64,000 nucleotides of DNA from Bacteroidota bacterium (GCA_016706595.1 JADJJH010000003.1:496001-560000), one strand, 5' to 3'. Counted from the stretch's first letter, positions 26,917-35,821 are shown. A program made the numbers and translations. Notes: generated by a model from the sequence alone, not told the origin.

Positions 26917-27655
26917 GGAGAAAAATATTATTCAAATATAGGGGTTGAAATGAATTCGTGAATTTGATTATTCAGCAATTTGTAAATGTTTCAGTGTGAG
27001 TTTGTTAGCGAGTTACTTTGTTAGTAGATTATTTTTTAGTGGTACAAGGAGTGGACAAATTTGGAAAAGATAAATTTACTTGTGTGCATCGTGGAAAAAT
27101 TATGAAGAAGAGTAAGGGTGAAATGGATATGTATTTTGTAGAGAAACCAATTTGAGGATAGCATATTCACTTACATTGATTTTGCATCGCTTTGGTCCTG
27201 ATAGCTATCGAAATATAAGGTTGAAACTCGAAAACATTCGAAATACTTTCTATTCACTTTAATACTAAATTTGAGTCCCGAAAGTTTTCGGGTTGATTTC
27301 GATTTCACACTAAATGCCAAGCTAAAAAATTTTGACTGTAAGTTTAAAACCCAGCAACTAGCCTAATGCAATCACATATCAATGCTGCTTTTTAAAAAAT
27401 AATTAGCGATGAATTTCAAAGATACGTAAAGGCTAATTTTTGATCTAACAATTACAACATAACTGAAAGAACTTGGCAGCAAATAAATTCTTCTACGAAT
27501 AGGTTCTCTTCATTAATAACCCAAAGTATCACTTTCTTCGACTCCCTATAACTGAATTATTTCAATTCTTCAGCGATTTCCTCAAAAGGGGCCTTACCTT
27601 CGAATTCCACTAAAAAGGTACCGAAAACCATCGGTCAATAATCAGTAAGAACCCC
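26917..27655. other. Gene-poor stretch with palindromes
   Basis: These 739 bases hold no intact gene. I see the acetyltransferase -7 box at 26933-26940, a short remnant of a cyclase gene (27051-27155), a GATAGCTATC palindrome at 27200-27209 and CCCGAAAGTTTTCGGG at 27277-27292. The rest, 27300-27655, shows no open frame, promoter or repeat I can support. Confidence 0.6.
27051..27155 (+). pseudogene. Remnant of a class III nucleotidyl cyclase C-terminus
   Basis: The frame reads VDKFGKDKFTCVHRGKIMKK and continues SKGEMDMYFVEKPI before TGA at 27153-27155. This matches the last strands of class III adenylate/guanylate cyclase domains in Bacteroidota, which end in RGxIxxKxKGxxxMYFV. Nothing upstream continues the domain and no start codon is close, so it is a 34-codon relic left by a deletion. 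The match is short and made by eye. Confidence 0.5.
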
Positions 27656-28774
27656 ATGACATTCCAAAATAAATCGGGCTTTGTTTTTAATCAGTACGAG
27701 GAGCCGGAACTCACACCATTTGAGCGTTTGCTAGAAGTTTTTCAGGAATTGATTGTGCATACGGCGGGCGATGTAGATGAGACTTTAGACTGGATGCTAC
27801 AATTGGACGAGGAATACAAGCTCTTCACGAATGAATATACCATAGACGATTTCGTGGAGGACTTGAAAAAACACGGCTATATTAAAGACGATGAACAAAA
27901 GCCGCCAGGCGAAGGCTTGATAATTACTGCTAAAACCGAACAGTCCATTCGGCAACGCGCCTTAGATCAAATTTTTGGCGACTTGAAAAAATCGGGACGC
28001 GGCGACCACAAAACCAAACATACAGGTGCAGGCTCCGATAAAACCGGCGAATTGCGCCCCTATGCTTTCGGAGACAGCATCGACCAAATAGCCGTAACGG
28101 AAAGTGTGAAAAACGCTTTTGCAAACAATGGCATCGACGAGTTTCGTTTGACGGAAAAAGATTTGGTGATGCACGACACCCACCACGCTGCACAAATGAG
28201 TACCGTGTTGATGATTGACATTAGCCACAGCATGATTTTATATGGCGAAGACCGCATTACGCCGGCAAAAAAAGTAGCCATGGCTTTGGCCGAATTGATT
28301 CAGACGCGTTACCCCAAAGACAGTCTAGACATTCTTGTTTTTGGGAACGATGCATGGACCATTCAAGTGAAAGATTTACCTTATTTACAAGTAGGTCCCT
28401 ACCACACCAATACAGTGGCTGGACTAGACTTAGCCTTGGATATTTTGCGTAGAAAAAAACAAACCAACCGACAAATTTTCATGATTACAGACGGTAAACC
28501 TAGTTGCTTGAATCTGCCTAACGGTGAGCATTACAGAAACAGTAATGGGTTGGATTCCTTCATCGTAGACAAATGTTTAAATAAAGCTAAAGAGGCACGT
28601 AGAATTGGTATTCCCATTACCACGTTTATGATTGCCGACGACCCTTATTTGCAAACTTTTGTAGAACAATTCACCGAAGCAAATCAAGGCAAGGCCTTCT
28701 ACACGGGCTTAAAAGGACTGGGACAAATGATATTTGAAGATTACGAAAAAAACAAAAAACGAAACATCCGATAA
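27656..28774 (+). CDS. VWA-domain protein, chelatase D-like
   Basis: A 372-residue protein whose C-terminal half is a von Willebrand factor A domain. The MIDAS motif reads DISHS (D188, S190, S192) and is completed by TNTVAGLDLALD and FMITDGKPS. The N-terminal half is acidic and helical with the segment SIRQRALDQIFGDLKKSGRG. No signal peptide or membrane helix is present. Directly downstream, one base after the stop, is an AAA+ ATPase of the MoxR/magnesium-chelatase type. Such AAA/VWA pairs remodel or load metals into client proteins, as BchI/BchD do. No tetrapyrrole genes are nearby, so the client here is unknown. Confidence 0.85.
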   Translation: MTFQNKSGFVFNQYEEPELTPFERLLEVFQELIVHTAGDVDETLDWMLQLDEEYKLFTNEYTIDDFVEDLKKHGYIKDDEQKPPGEGLIITAKTEQSIRQRALDQIFGDLKKSGRGDHKTKHTGAGSDKTGELRPYAFGDSIDQIAVTESVKNAFANNGIDEFRLTEKDLVMHDTHHAAQMSTVLMIDISHSMILYGEDRITPAKKVAMALAELIQTRYPKDSLDILVFGNDAWTIQVKDLPYLQVGPYHTNTVAGLDLALDILRRKKQTNRQIFMITDGKPSCLNLPNGEHYRNSNGLDSFIVDKCLNKAKEARRIGIPITTFMIADDPYLQTFVEQFTEANQGKAFYTGLKGLGQMIFEDYEKNKKRNIR

Positions 28775-28775
28775 C

Positions 28776-30239
28776 ATGAACGTAAGCAAGATTAAAACCT
28801 TTGGAGATATAGAAAAAGCAGGCTATACGTCGCGCTCTATCAAAGACGAATTGCGTAATAATTTGATAGACAAATTAAAAAATAAGCAAGCCATTTTTGA
28901 AGGCATCATCGGGTATGAAGAAACGGTAATTCCGCAATTAAAAAACGCCATTTTGGCCAAACACGCCATCAATTTGTTGGGTTTGCGCGGACAGGCTAAA
29001 ACACGCATTGCTCGCTCGATGGTAAGCTTACTCGACGAATACATTCCTGTGATTGCCGGGTCGCCTATCAACGATGATCCGTTCTGTCCGATTTCAAGTT
29101 ATGGCAAAACGCTTAAAGAAGAAACAGGAGCCAAAATGCCCATTGAATGGTTGCACCGCAGCGAGCGCTTTTACGAAAAGTTAGCCACACCTGATGTAAG
29201 CGTAGCCGACTTGATTGGCGATATAGACCCTATCAAAGCTGCCACACAAAAATTAACTTATGCCGACGAAGGTGTTATTCATTATGGCATGATACCACGT
29301 GCAAACCGTTGCATTTTTGTGATTAATGAAATACCCGATTTGCAGGCCCGCATTCAAGTGGCCTTGTTCAATATTTTACAAGAAGGTGATATACAAATTC
29401 GCGGGTTCAAGATGCGTTTGCCTTTGGATGTGCAGTTTGTTTTTACGGCCAATCCGGAAGACTATACCAATCGCGGCAGTATTGTAACCCCATTGAAAGA
29501 CCGCATTGGCTCGCAAATTTTGACACACTACCCCAAGAGCATCGAAGTGGCAAAAAAAATTACGCAACAAGAAATTATTGCTGAGGCTAAAAACGAAAAT
29601 ATTTTTGTACCAGAAACAGCAAAAACACTCTTGGAACAAATAGTATTTGAAGCCAGAAAATCGTCATATATAGATGCCAAAAGCGGTGTTTCTGCGCGCA
29701 TGAGCATCACGATGTATGAAAACCTAATGGCGGCGGCTGAAATTCGAATGTTGCAAAATGGGGAAACATCAACTTCCATCCGCATGGCCGATTTTGAAGC
29801 CATTTTGCCTGCTATTACCGGAAAAGTAGAATTGGTGTATGAAGGCGAGCAACTGGGATCTGAAAACGTAGCGTATCATTTGATTGGGTCGGCGGTAAAA
29901 ACACTATTCGACTCTACCTATCGCCCGATTAAAAAACTTAAAAAACCGGGTGCTCCCGATGAATTTGATGCAGTAGTGCAATGGTTTATTGAAAATAGCA
30001 ACTTCGAATTGCATAATGATGCAAGCGATAAAAACTATGCGGCCCATCTAAACAAAATCAAACCGATGCAGGCTGTTTTAGACGAATACACGGATGAGGT
30101 AGATGAAAAAGAAACTGTGTTCTTAAAAGAATTATTGCTTTGGGGCTTGGTAGAATATAAACAATTGTCGAAGCGAAAGTTAGACCAAGGTATTACCTTC
30201 AACGATGAAATTTTAGGCGCTCTGTATGGAAAATCGTAA
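28776..30239 (+). CDS. MoxR/chelatase-type AAA+ ATPase
   Basis: A 487-residue AAA+ protein. Walker A is GLRGQAKTR (69-77). Walker B reads CIFVINEIPDL with NE where most AAA+ have DE; I recall the same INE in relatives of this chelatase-like family, so it is not evidence of inactivity. Sensor 1 is FTANPEDY, and an arginine finger candidate is in TPLKDRIGSQI. I start at the ATG at 28776, one base after the stop of the VWA gene, rather than at an earlier in-frame ATG inside that gene. The C-terminal 130 residues after the lid are acidic and specific to this family. It should work with the VWA protein as an ATPase-adaptor pair. Confidence 0.85.
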   Translation: MNVSKIKTFGDIEKAGYTSRSIKDELRNNLIDKLKNKQAIFEGIIGYEETVIPQLKNAILAKHAINLLGLRGQAKTRIARSMVSLLDEYIPVIAGSPINDDPFCPISSYGKTLKEETGAKMPIEWLHRSERFYEKLATPDVSVADLIGDIDPIKAATQKLTYADEGVIHYGMIPRANRCIFVINEIPDLQARIQVALFNILQEGDIQIRGFKMRLPLDVQFVFTANPEDYTNRGSIVTPLKDRIGSQILTHYPKSIEVAKKITQQEIIAEAKNENIFVPETAKTLLEQIVFEARKSSYIDAKSGVSARMSITMYENLMAAAEIRMLQNGETSTSIRMADFEAILPAITGKVELVYEGEQLGSENVAYHLIGSAVKTLFDSTYRPIKKLKKPGAPDEFDAVVQWFIENSNFELHNDASDKNYAAHLNKIKPMQAVLDEYTDEVDEKETVFLKELLLWGLVEYKQLSKRKLDQGITFNDEILGALYGKS

Positions 30240-30630
30240 TAAAATTCGACCTATACTTCCCACTGAAATCGTGAACGGCATAAACTCACCTGCTGAAGCC
30301 TTTCAAAATAGTGTATTGCGTCCGATTATTAAAATGCAAAGCGATTTGTTGATGGCGCATATTAGTGCCCAACTAAAAACTTTGAAAATTGACTGGATCG
30401 CGTTTACTCCATTGAAGAGAAAAGAGGCACTTACCTCACTGCTGACCAAGGATCAACTGTTTAAAAGTGAAATTGTGGGGATGGTTATTGGGCAATTGGA
30501 AGTTAAGGAATACACAACTTATCGCGCAAACCATAAAGAATTGGGCAAAAGGATAACGCAGATGGTGTTGAATCGGGCGATTGATTTGCTAGGTTCAACA
30601 ACCCGGTTCGAGGATTTTATTAGGATGTAA
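30226..30630 (+). CDS. Conserved small protein of the VWA/AAA operon
   Basis: A 134-residue protein that starts 14 bases inside the end of the AAA+ gene, so it is very probably translated with it. It begins with IRPILPTEIVNGINSPAEAF and continues with helical, basic segments (LRPIIKMQSDLLMAHI, FTPLKRKEALTSLL, KELGKRITQMVLNRAIDLL). I do not recognise a family. The all-helical composition and position suggest an accessory subunit of the chelatase-like pair or a regulator. No export signal is seen. Confidence 0.65.
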   Translation: MENRNKIRPILPTEIVNGINSPAEAFQNSVLRPIIKMQSDLLMAHISAQLKTLKIDWIAFTPLKRKEALTSLLTKDQLFKSEIVGMVIGQLEVKEYTTYRANHKELGKRITQMVLNRAIDLLGSTTRFEDFIRM

Positions 30631-30716
30631 GGATTACGCTCATTCACGCGCCAAATAGGTAAATCAGGATTTACTTTATAGTCTCATGTCAGGAATAAGG
30701 AAGCAGATCGTAAACC

Positions 30717-30780
30717 TGCACAAAATTCTAACATCTCAAATCTCTTATCTTTTATCTCTCTTCTTGCAAACATTTCCTTC
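30717..30780. repeat. Pyrimidine-rich micro-repeats before kynU
   Basis: Repeated words such as TAACATCTC, AAATCTCTTATC and TTTTATCTCTC, similar in style to those at 9417-9560, fill the gap upstream of kynureninase. Confidence 0.4.
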
Positions 30781-30800
30781 GTTTCAATATCCTAAATTAT

Positions 30801-30808
30801 TACTTTTG
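30801..30808 (+). promoter_or_regulatory. -7 box of kynU
   Basis: TACTTTTG matches TAnnTTTG exactly. It would place the transcript start near 30813, ten bases before the ATG at 30823, and so rules out the GTG at 30808 as the start codon. No clear -33 TTTG precedes it. Confidence 0.6.
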
Positions 30809-30822
30809 TGCACTCAAGTAAA

Positions 30823-32103
30823 ATGCAGATGGCTAAAGTAGATACACAATTTAAGGCAACTCGTAATTACGCACGTGAAATGGATGATGCCGATACGCTT
30901 TCTGATTTCAGACAAAAATTTATTATACCTCAACATAAGGGCAAGGATGTAATTTATTTTTGTGGTAATTCATTAGGACTTCAACCTAAAGCCGCTGCCT
31001 CGTATTACGAACAAGAACTGAAAGATTGGGCAGAGTTTGGTGTTGAAGGTCATTTTCAGGCTAAACGACCTTGGTTTGGATATCATCATTTTTTTACGAA
31101 ATCATTAGCTAAAATTGCAGGCGCCAACGAAAGTGAAGTGGTAGCCATGAATACCCTTACCGTGAATTTGCATTTGCTGATGCTATCGTTTTATAAGCCC
31201 ACAAAAAAGCGTTATAAAATTATTATGGAAGCAGGCGCATTTCCTTCGGATATGTATGCGATGGAAACCCAAGCTGTATTGCATGGTTTCGACCCCAATG
31301 ATGCGGTAATTGAAATAGCTCCGAGAAAGGGTGAACATACTTTACATCAAAGTGATATTGAAGATGCTATTCGTGAACATGGAAATAAAGTTGCGCTGGT
31401 TCTTTTTGGTGGCGTAAATTATTATACCGGACAATATTTTGATTTAGAAGCCATTGCCGATACTGCCCATGAAGTGGGTGCTTTGGTTGGTTTTGATTTA
31501 GCACATGCCGTAGGCAATAAAGTATTGCATTTGCACGATTGGGATATCGATTTTGCTTGTTGGTGTTCGTACAAATATTTAAACTCGGGTCCGGGTGCTG
31601 TGGGCGGAATTTTTGTGCATGATAAACATGTTCGCGATAAAAATACCTTTCGATTAGGGGGTTGGTGGGGTCATGATGAGAAGACCCGCTTTAAAATGAA
31701 AAAGGGTTTTAAGCCAACACGTACCGCCGAAAGTTGGCAGATGAGCAATGCACAGGTTTTAAATATGGCAGCACATCGTGCATCCTTAGATATTTTTGAT
31801 GAAGTGAATATGACCGATTTGGCCAATAAAAGTCTGCACCTTACCGCATATGCCGAATTATTATTACGTCAGATCAAACACTTAAAATTCGAAATCATCA
31901 CGCCTTCTGATCCATTGCAAAGAGGTTGTCAGCTTTCATTGCTTTTTAAATCTAAGGGGAAAGAAGTTTTCGACTTTCTGCAAAAAAATGGGGTAGTGGC
32001 CGATTGGCGCGAACCGAATGTAATTCGTATTGCACCCGTGCCATTATATAATACCTTTCAGGACGTATATACGTTTTATGATTTGCTGATGAAGATGGAG
32101 TAG
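30823..32103 (+). CDS. kynU: Kynureninase
   Basis: A 426-residue PLP-dependent kynureninase that hydrolyses kynurenine to anthranilate or 3-hydroxykynurenine to 3-hydroxyanthranilate. The family signatures are visible: YFCGNSLGLQP near the N-terminus, KRPWFGYHHFF, the PLP-phosphate contacts in AMNTLTVNLH, GFDLAHAVGN with the pyridine-nitrogen Asp, and the Schiff-base lysine K251 in CSYKYLNSGPG. RLGGWWGHDE and FKPTRTAESWQMSN complete the active site. Length is normal for bacterial KynU. The start follows a -7 box at 30801-30808; M3 at 30829 is an equally possible start. No other tryptophan-catabolic gene lies in the window. Confidence 0.93.
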   Translation: MQMAKVDTQFKATRNYAREMDDADTLSDFRQKFIIPQHKGKDVIYFCGNSLGLQPKAAASYYEQELKDWAEFGVEGHFQAKRPWFGYHHFFTKSLAKIAGANESEVVAMNTLTVNLHLLMLSFYKPTKKRYKIIMEAGAFPSDMYAMETQAVLHGFDPNDAVIEIAPRKGEHTLHQSDIEDAIREHGNKVALVLFGGVNYYTGQYFDLEAIADTAHEVGALVGFDLAHAVGNKVLHLHDWDIDFACWCSYKYLNSGPGAVGGIFVHDKHVRDKNTFRLGGWWGHDEKTRFKMKKGFKPTRTAESWQMSNAQVLNMAAHRASLDIFDEVNMTDLANKSLHLTAYAELLLRQIKHLKFEIITPSDPLQRGCQLSLLFKSKGKEVFDFLQKNGVVADWREPNVIRIAPVPLYNTFQDVYTFYDLLMKME

Positions 32104-32235
32104 GAGTATGCAGTGGGCAGTAGGCAGTAAGAAGTAAGCAGTAGGCATAAGAAAATCCCACTGATTGAGGCCTCAAAGGCAGTAAGTTAGTAAGCAATTG
32201 CAACCGAACCCCGAACCCCGAACCCCAAACCCCTC
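32104..32235. repeat. CAGTAGGCAGTAAG and GAACCCC micro-repeats
   Basis: Two neighbouring low-complexity arrays: GCAGTGGGCAGTAGGCAGTA with further GTAAGCAGTAGG units at 32108-32150, and GAACCCC units repeated four times near 32209-32233. They lie between the convergent kynU and WG-repeat genes. Confidence 0.65.
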
Positions 32236-32241
32236 CAAGAT

Positions 32242-33780
32242 CTAATGGCTAAAATTATAATGATCCTCTAATCGCTTACCTGTAAAATATTTCTTCCCTT
32301 TACGATTGATATAGCCTTTATGTGATTTGATATAGGCGTAGCCATTTATAAATGTAGGTGTGATGACATACGGCATTGGATAGGCTCCTGCCATCGACAA
32401 TTCGTATTCGGGTGCTATGATAATTTTTCCGGTGGTATCAATAAAACCCAGTAAGCCGGTGCTATCTACAAATGCGGCAAGACCTTCTGAAAATTGAGCA
32501 GCGAATTTTGTGCCTTCAGGCGCTTTACATTTTACATTACCGTTGGTATCGGCATAGTAAAATTCAAATTCACCGGATACAACATAATGTGAGGTTTTTC
32601 CTTGTTTGTCTGTAGAGGTATGTCTTTTGTAATCTTGCGCAAGAAATAATCCATTACTCGGCAAAAAACTTTGATTTGAGTAACTAATAAATTCTAAACT
32701 TTTATGTGAATACTGAAATGTATAAAGTTGTTTGCCTGCAGAGTTAATTAATCTTCCATGATCGCAGAGGTAAATGTCTTCGTCGATTTGATGCAAAATA
32801 CTATAGGTAAAAGGTACAACTACTTCGCCATTACGATTGACGATACCTCGTTTATCAGTCTCAAAATCTTTTGCTACATAACGATTTGATGCAAAGAAAT
32901 CTCCATTATGGCTGAAAAATCCTACTGAACTCGAAACAATTCCATAAGGTTTATCGATTCCATTTCTATTGGCAAAAAAGAAATCTCCATCCTCACCATA
33001 ATACCCAAATAAACTATCACTCAATTGATAAATACCGGCAATGCCATGCGCATCGAGTACAATATCAAAAATGGTTTTTCCATTGATATCCATTGCACTA
33101 TATTTTGCTTTTTGTTCATCATTTCTTTCTTTATAAATCAATAAATTATTACAAATACCAATAAACGATTCTTGTTCATTGTACTTGAATGTTTTCATTA
33201 AAGCGCCAGTTTTACTTCTGATATGATATTCCCTTCCGTATCTAAACCAAGCTAAAGTATCGGCTTGTTGAAAGAGTTTGAAATCGTGCGATTTTTCTAC
33301 AAATAAACCTCTGCCTTCATTATTAAAATGCATGCTTAGCATGATGCTATTATACATTTCTTCTTTAATATTTTTATCAACGATGGAAAGCAATCCGGTA
33401 TACATTCCATTGGTCTTAGTCAATTGCCTGAACTGTAGCGGTATAATAGCTTTATTATTTTTATCAACCATGCCATACCCATTTTCAGATTTTACAACGG
33501 CACCTTCTTTATGCACACAATGCACTTGTTGGTATTGTGGTTTAATAATGATTTGTTCGGTTAGCTTATCAATAAAGCCAAATTTATCTCCATCACGATA
33601 AGGGATCATATCAACTTCTGCACCATCTAAAGGAACTTGAGTTTTATCGAAATCCTTATCAATAAATTCGAAATAATTACTAAGGTAAAAGCGAGAAAGG
33701 GTATCAGACTGATCAATGGATTGCGCAGATAGAAGTTGCGATGATAACATAATGAGTAAGCAAAGCAACCAACGATTCAT
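32242..33780 (-). CDS. Secreted WG-repeat protein
   Basis: A 512-residue exported protein with signal peptide MNRWLLCLLIMLSSQLLSAQ. The body is built from WG-type (KWG) repeats, each of the form GDKFGFIDKLTEQIIIKPQY, GYGMVDKNNKAIIPLQF, GIVNRNGEVVVPFTY, GLLGFIDTTGKIIIAPEYE and GYINRKGKKYF. These beta repeats are of unknown function and often occur in periplasmic or surface proteins. The gene starts 11 bases after the transaldolase gene ends, so it may be co-transcribed with it, although a functional link is not obvious. Confidence 0.85.
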   Translation of the reverse strand: MNRWLLCLLIMLSSQLLSAQSIDQSDTLSRFYLSNYFEFIDKDFDKTQVPLDGAEVDMIPYRDGDKFGFIDKLTEQIIIKPQYQQVHCVHKEGAVVKSENGYGMVDKNNKAIIPLQFRQLTKTNGMYTGLLSIVDKNIKEEMYNSIMLSMHFNNEGRGLFVEKSHDFKLFQQADTLAWFRYGREYHIRSKTGALMKTFKYNEQESFIGICNNLLIYKERNDEQKAKYSAMDINGKTIFDIVLDAHGIAGIYQLSDSLFGYYGEDGDFFFANRNGIDKPYGIVSSSVGFFSHNGDFFASNRYVAKDFETDKRGIVNRNGEVVVPFTYSILHQIDEDIYLCDHGRLINSAGKQLYTFQYSHKSLEFISYSNQSFLPSNGLFLAQDYKRHTSTDKQGKTSHYVVSGEFEFYYADTNGNVKCKAPEGTKFAAQFSEGLAAFVDSTGLLGFIDTTGKIIIAPEYELSMAGAYPMPYVITPTFINGYAYIKSHKGYINRKGKKYFTGKRLEDHYNFSH

Positions 33781-33791
33781 AGCCGAAAAAA

Positions 33792-34445
33792 TTATTTCAA
33801 TCCTTTGGCATCTTCTAAAAACTTGGCTAAACCAATGTCGGTAAGCGGATGTTTTAAAAGACCTAAAATACTATCAAGCGGACAAGTACAAACATCGGCA
33901 CCTACTTCGGCGCAACGAACAATATGTAGTGAGTTGCGAATAGATGCAGCCAGTATTTGGGTTTGAAATCCTTGGATGGTATAGATATCAGAAATTTGAC
34001 GAATCAAATCAACACCATCCCAATTGCCATCATCAACACGGCCTATAAAAGGCGAAACATAAGTGGCTCCGGCTTTTGCAGCAAGTATGGCTTGTCCGGC
34101 CGAAAACACTAAAGTGCAATTGGTAGCAATTCCATTATCGGTAAACCATTTAATGGCTTTAATGCCATCTTTTATCATCGGAATTTTTACTACGATATTT
34201 TTATCGATTGCGGCTAATGCTTTCCCTTCAGCCACCATGCCATCAAAATCGGTTGCAATAACTTCGGCACTAACGGGTGCGTTTACAATATCACAAATGT
34301 CTTTGTAATGTTTTAATACGGCTTCGGTTCCTTTAATACCTTCCTTGGCCATAAGTGATGGGTTAGTGGTTACCCCGTCTAAAATTCCAAGGTCATTGGC
34401 TTCTTTAATTTGCGCTAGATTAGCGGTATCGATGAAGAATTTCAT
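33792..34445 (-). CDS. fsa: Transaldolase / fructose-6-phosphate aldolase-like
   Basis: A 217-residue small transaldolase of the FSA/TalC type. The Schiff-base lysine is K87 in NIVVKIPM, and GVTTNPSL and CTLVFSAGQA are the family's other conserved segments. The short length and the absence of the long helical insertions separate it from the classical TalB. Family members act either as transaldolase in the non-oxidative pentose phosphate pathway or as fructose-6-phosphate aldolase; the sequence alone does not decide. In Bacteroidota this form commonly supplies transaldolase. A near-consensus -7 box (TATCTTCG, plus-strand 34466-34473) precedes it. Confidence 0.92.
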   Translation of the reverse strand: MKFFIDTANLAQIKEANDLGILDGVTTNPSLMAKEGIKGTEAVLKHYKDICDIVNAPVSAEVIATDFDGMVAEGKALAAIDKNIVVKIPMIKDGIKAIKWFTDNGIATNCTLVFSAGQAILAAKAGATYVSPFIGRVDDGNWDGVDLIRQISDIYTIQGFQTQILAASIRNSLHIVRCAEVGADVCTCPLDSILGLLKHPLTDIGLAKFLEDAKGLK

Positions 34446-34564
34446 ATTATGTTTTTAAAATTTCGGCGAAGATAAAAAAGAAAAGGATTTTGAGGTAGAA
34501 AGATATTACTGTTTGAAAGTCTAAGCGCCTCTCTAGGCTATCAATAAGGAAACTAATAGGCACA

Positions 34565-34664
34565 AAAAATGGCAAGTTACTTATATCGCACCGCTCAACC
34601 ACATACCTTTGCTATGTTCCCATCCTGGAGGGTTAGTAGGAGCTGGTCGTATAAGACTTGCCGC
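34565..34664 (-). ncRNA. ffs: Signal recognition particle RNA (small bacterial type)
   Basis: On the minus strand the core reads CAGG-ATG-GGAA-CAT-AGCA, the conserved helix 8 of SRP RNA: GGAA tetraloop on a three-base-pair stem and the CAGG/AGCA symmetric loop that binds Ffh. The ends pair as GGCAAGT...CTTATA with TATAAGTAACTTGCC, leaving a two-base bulge, and are followed by a six-U tract (plus-strand A-run 34564-34569) that serves as terminator. The mature core runs from 34662 to about 34571, roughly 92 bases. It acts with Ffh in co-translational targeting to the membrane. Confidence 0.9.
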
Positions 34665-34666
34665 TG

Positions 34667-34697
34667 CAAATGTAATCGGAAAATGAAGTATTGCAAA
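34667..34697 (-). promoter_or_regulatory. Promoter of the SRP RNA gene
   Basis: On the minus strand TTTG (plus-strand 34694-34697) and TACATTTG (plus-strand 34667-34674) are separated by 19 bases, a consensus Bacteroidota promoter. The expected transcript start, near 34662, coincides with the first base of the closing SRP stem. Confidence 0.85.
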
Positions 34698-34855
34698 TTT
34701 TTTATCTAATGTGTTTATAATTTATTGATTTTAAAGACTTTCTGCTGTTATTATAAAGAAATTTTTCGATGACGATGATTAATTATTTGATGAATTCATT
34801 GAAAATCACAAATAATAGATTTTTATATATTTAACATTCCTAAAACAAGTTAGCC

Positions 34856-34886
34856 TTGACCTTACAACTTGCTTTGGCTATATTTG
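34856..34886 (+). promoter_or_regulatory. Promoter of the NlpC/P60 gene
   Basis: TTG at 34856-34858 and TATATTTG at 34879-34886 are 20 bases apart. The ATG at 34910 is 24 bases after the -7 box, which supports that start over in-frame upstream codons. Confidence 0.75.
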
Positions 34887-34909
34887 CGCGAACCAAAAAT
34901 TCTGACATC

Positions 34910-35791
34910 ATGATTGTACTAAAGAAGTTTGGACTTTCTCTTTTACTCTGCCTGTTGGTTGTGGTGACCTCGTATGCCCGTCCATTAAAAGAAACCAACA
35001 CCAAAATAAATACTAAATCAAAACAACATACCACTGCTAAAGTTAGTAATTCGAAAAAATCTAACACAGTAAGTAAGAATAATAGTAAAGCTGCTGTAAA
35101 AACTCCAACGGTAAAATCAAAAACCGCTGATTCAAAAACAATAGTAGCAAAAGTTGAACCAAAGAAGGTAGTTGCCCCTGAATGTGAAAACGAGAAATGT
35201 GTAACTATAGTAACCGTTTCGGATCGAAAAAAGGCACCCAATGCTTGGAGTGTGAATAATGATCTATTATTAGCAAAGGCAAATACAAAGGTGGCAACAA
35301 CTACTAAAAAAGTTGCAGAAACCCCTAAAGAGGAAGAAACTTCTTTTTCAACAACGGTAATGGATTGGGTAAAAGATAAGTATTCGACAATGATCGAAGT
35401 GTTGCCGAATCAAATATCGAATGTTATGTTATATCGATTTATTGATGATTGGTATGGTGTTAAATACCGCATGGGTGGAACTTCAAAGAAAGGCGTAGAT
35501 TGTAGTGCTTTCGTTCAATCTTTATATAAATATGTATTTGATACGGATTTAGTGCGAACCGCTTGCATGCAGTTTAATTCATCACAAATTATTAAAAACC
35601 CAGCCGAGTTAAAAGAAGGCGATTTGGTTTTCTTTAAAGTAAATAGTTCTCGTATTTCGCACGTGGGTGTTTATTTGCGAAATAACTTTTTTGTACATTC
35701 AGCCAGTAGTAAAGGTGTTTCAATCGCAAGCCTAACTAGTGAATATTGGTCGAAGTATTTTGCCGGTGGTGGACGGATACTCAATAATTAA
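34910..35791 (+). CDS. NlpC/P60 (C40) cell-wall peptidase
   Basis: A 293-residue exported peptidase. The signal peptide (MIVLKKFGLSLLLCLLVVVT, cleavage near SYA) is followed by a Lys/Thr/Ser-rich disordered linker of about 115 residues. Residues about 172-293 are the C40 domain with catalytic C198 (VDCSAFVQ), H251 (RISHVGVYL) and a third polar residue at H263 (FFVHSAS). Such enzymes cut the D-Glu-diaminopimelate or related bond in peptidoglycan stem peptides. The linker probably spans the periplasm. A consensus promoter lies upstream and a strong terminator downstream, so it is a single-gene unit. Confidence 0.92.
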   Translation: MIVLKKFGLSLLLCLLVVVTSYARPLKETNTKINTKSKQHTTAKVSNSKKSNTVSKNNSKAAVKTPTVKSKTADSKTIVAKVEPKKVVAPECENEKCVTIVTVSDRKKAPNAWSVNNDLLLAKANTKVATTTKKVAETPKEEETSFSTTVMDWVKDKYSTMIEVLPNQISNVMLYRFIDDWYGVKYRMGGTSKKGVDCSAFVQSLYKYVFDTDLVRTACMQFNSSQIIKNPAELKEGDLVFFKVNSSRISHVGVYLRNNFFVHSASSKGVSIASLTSEYWSKYFAGGGRILNN

Positions 35792-35795
35792 ATTG

Positions 35796-35821
35796 AAAAC
35801 CATCTTCGGATGGTTTTTTTT
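35796..35821 (+). terminator. Intrinsic terminator after the C40 peptidase gene
   Basis: ACCATC (35799-35804), loop TTCG, GATGGT (35809-35814), then eight T residues to 35821. Adenines before the stem can extend it. A textbook rho-independent terminator. Confidence 0.9.

Noticed and set aside
28060..28281. Several minus-strand frames opposite the VWA gene
   Set aside because: Shadows of a well-supported domain; no own motif.
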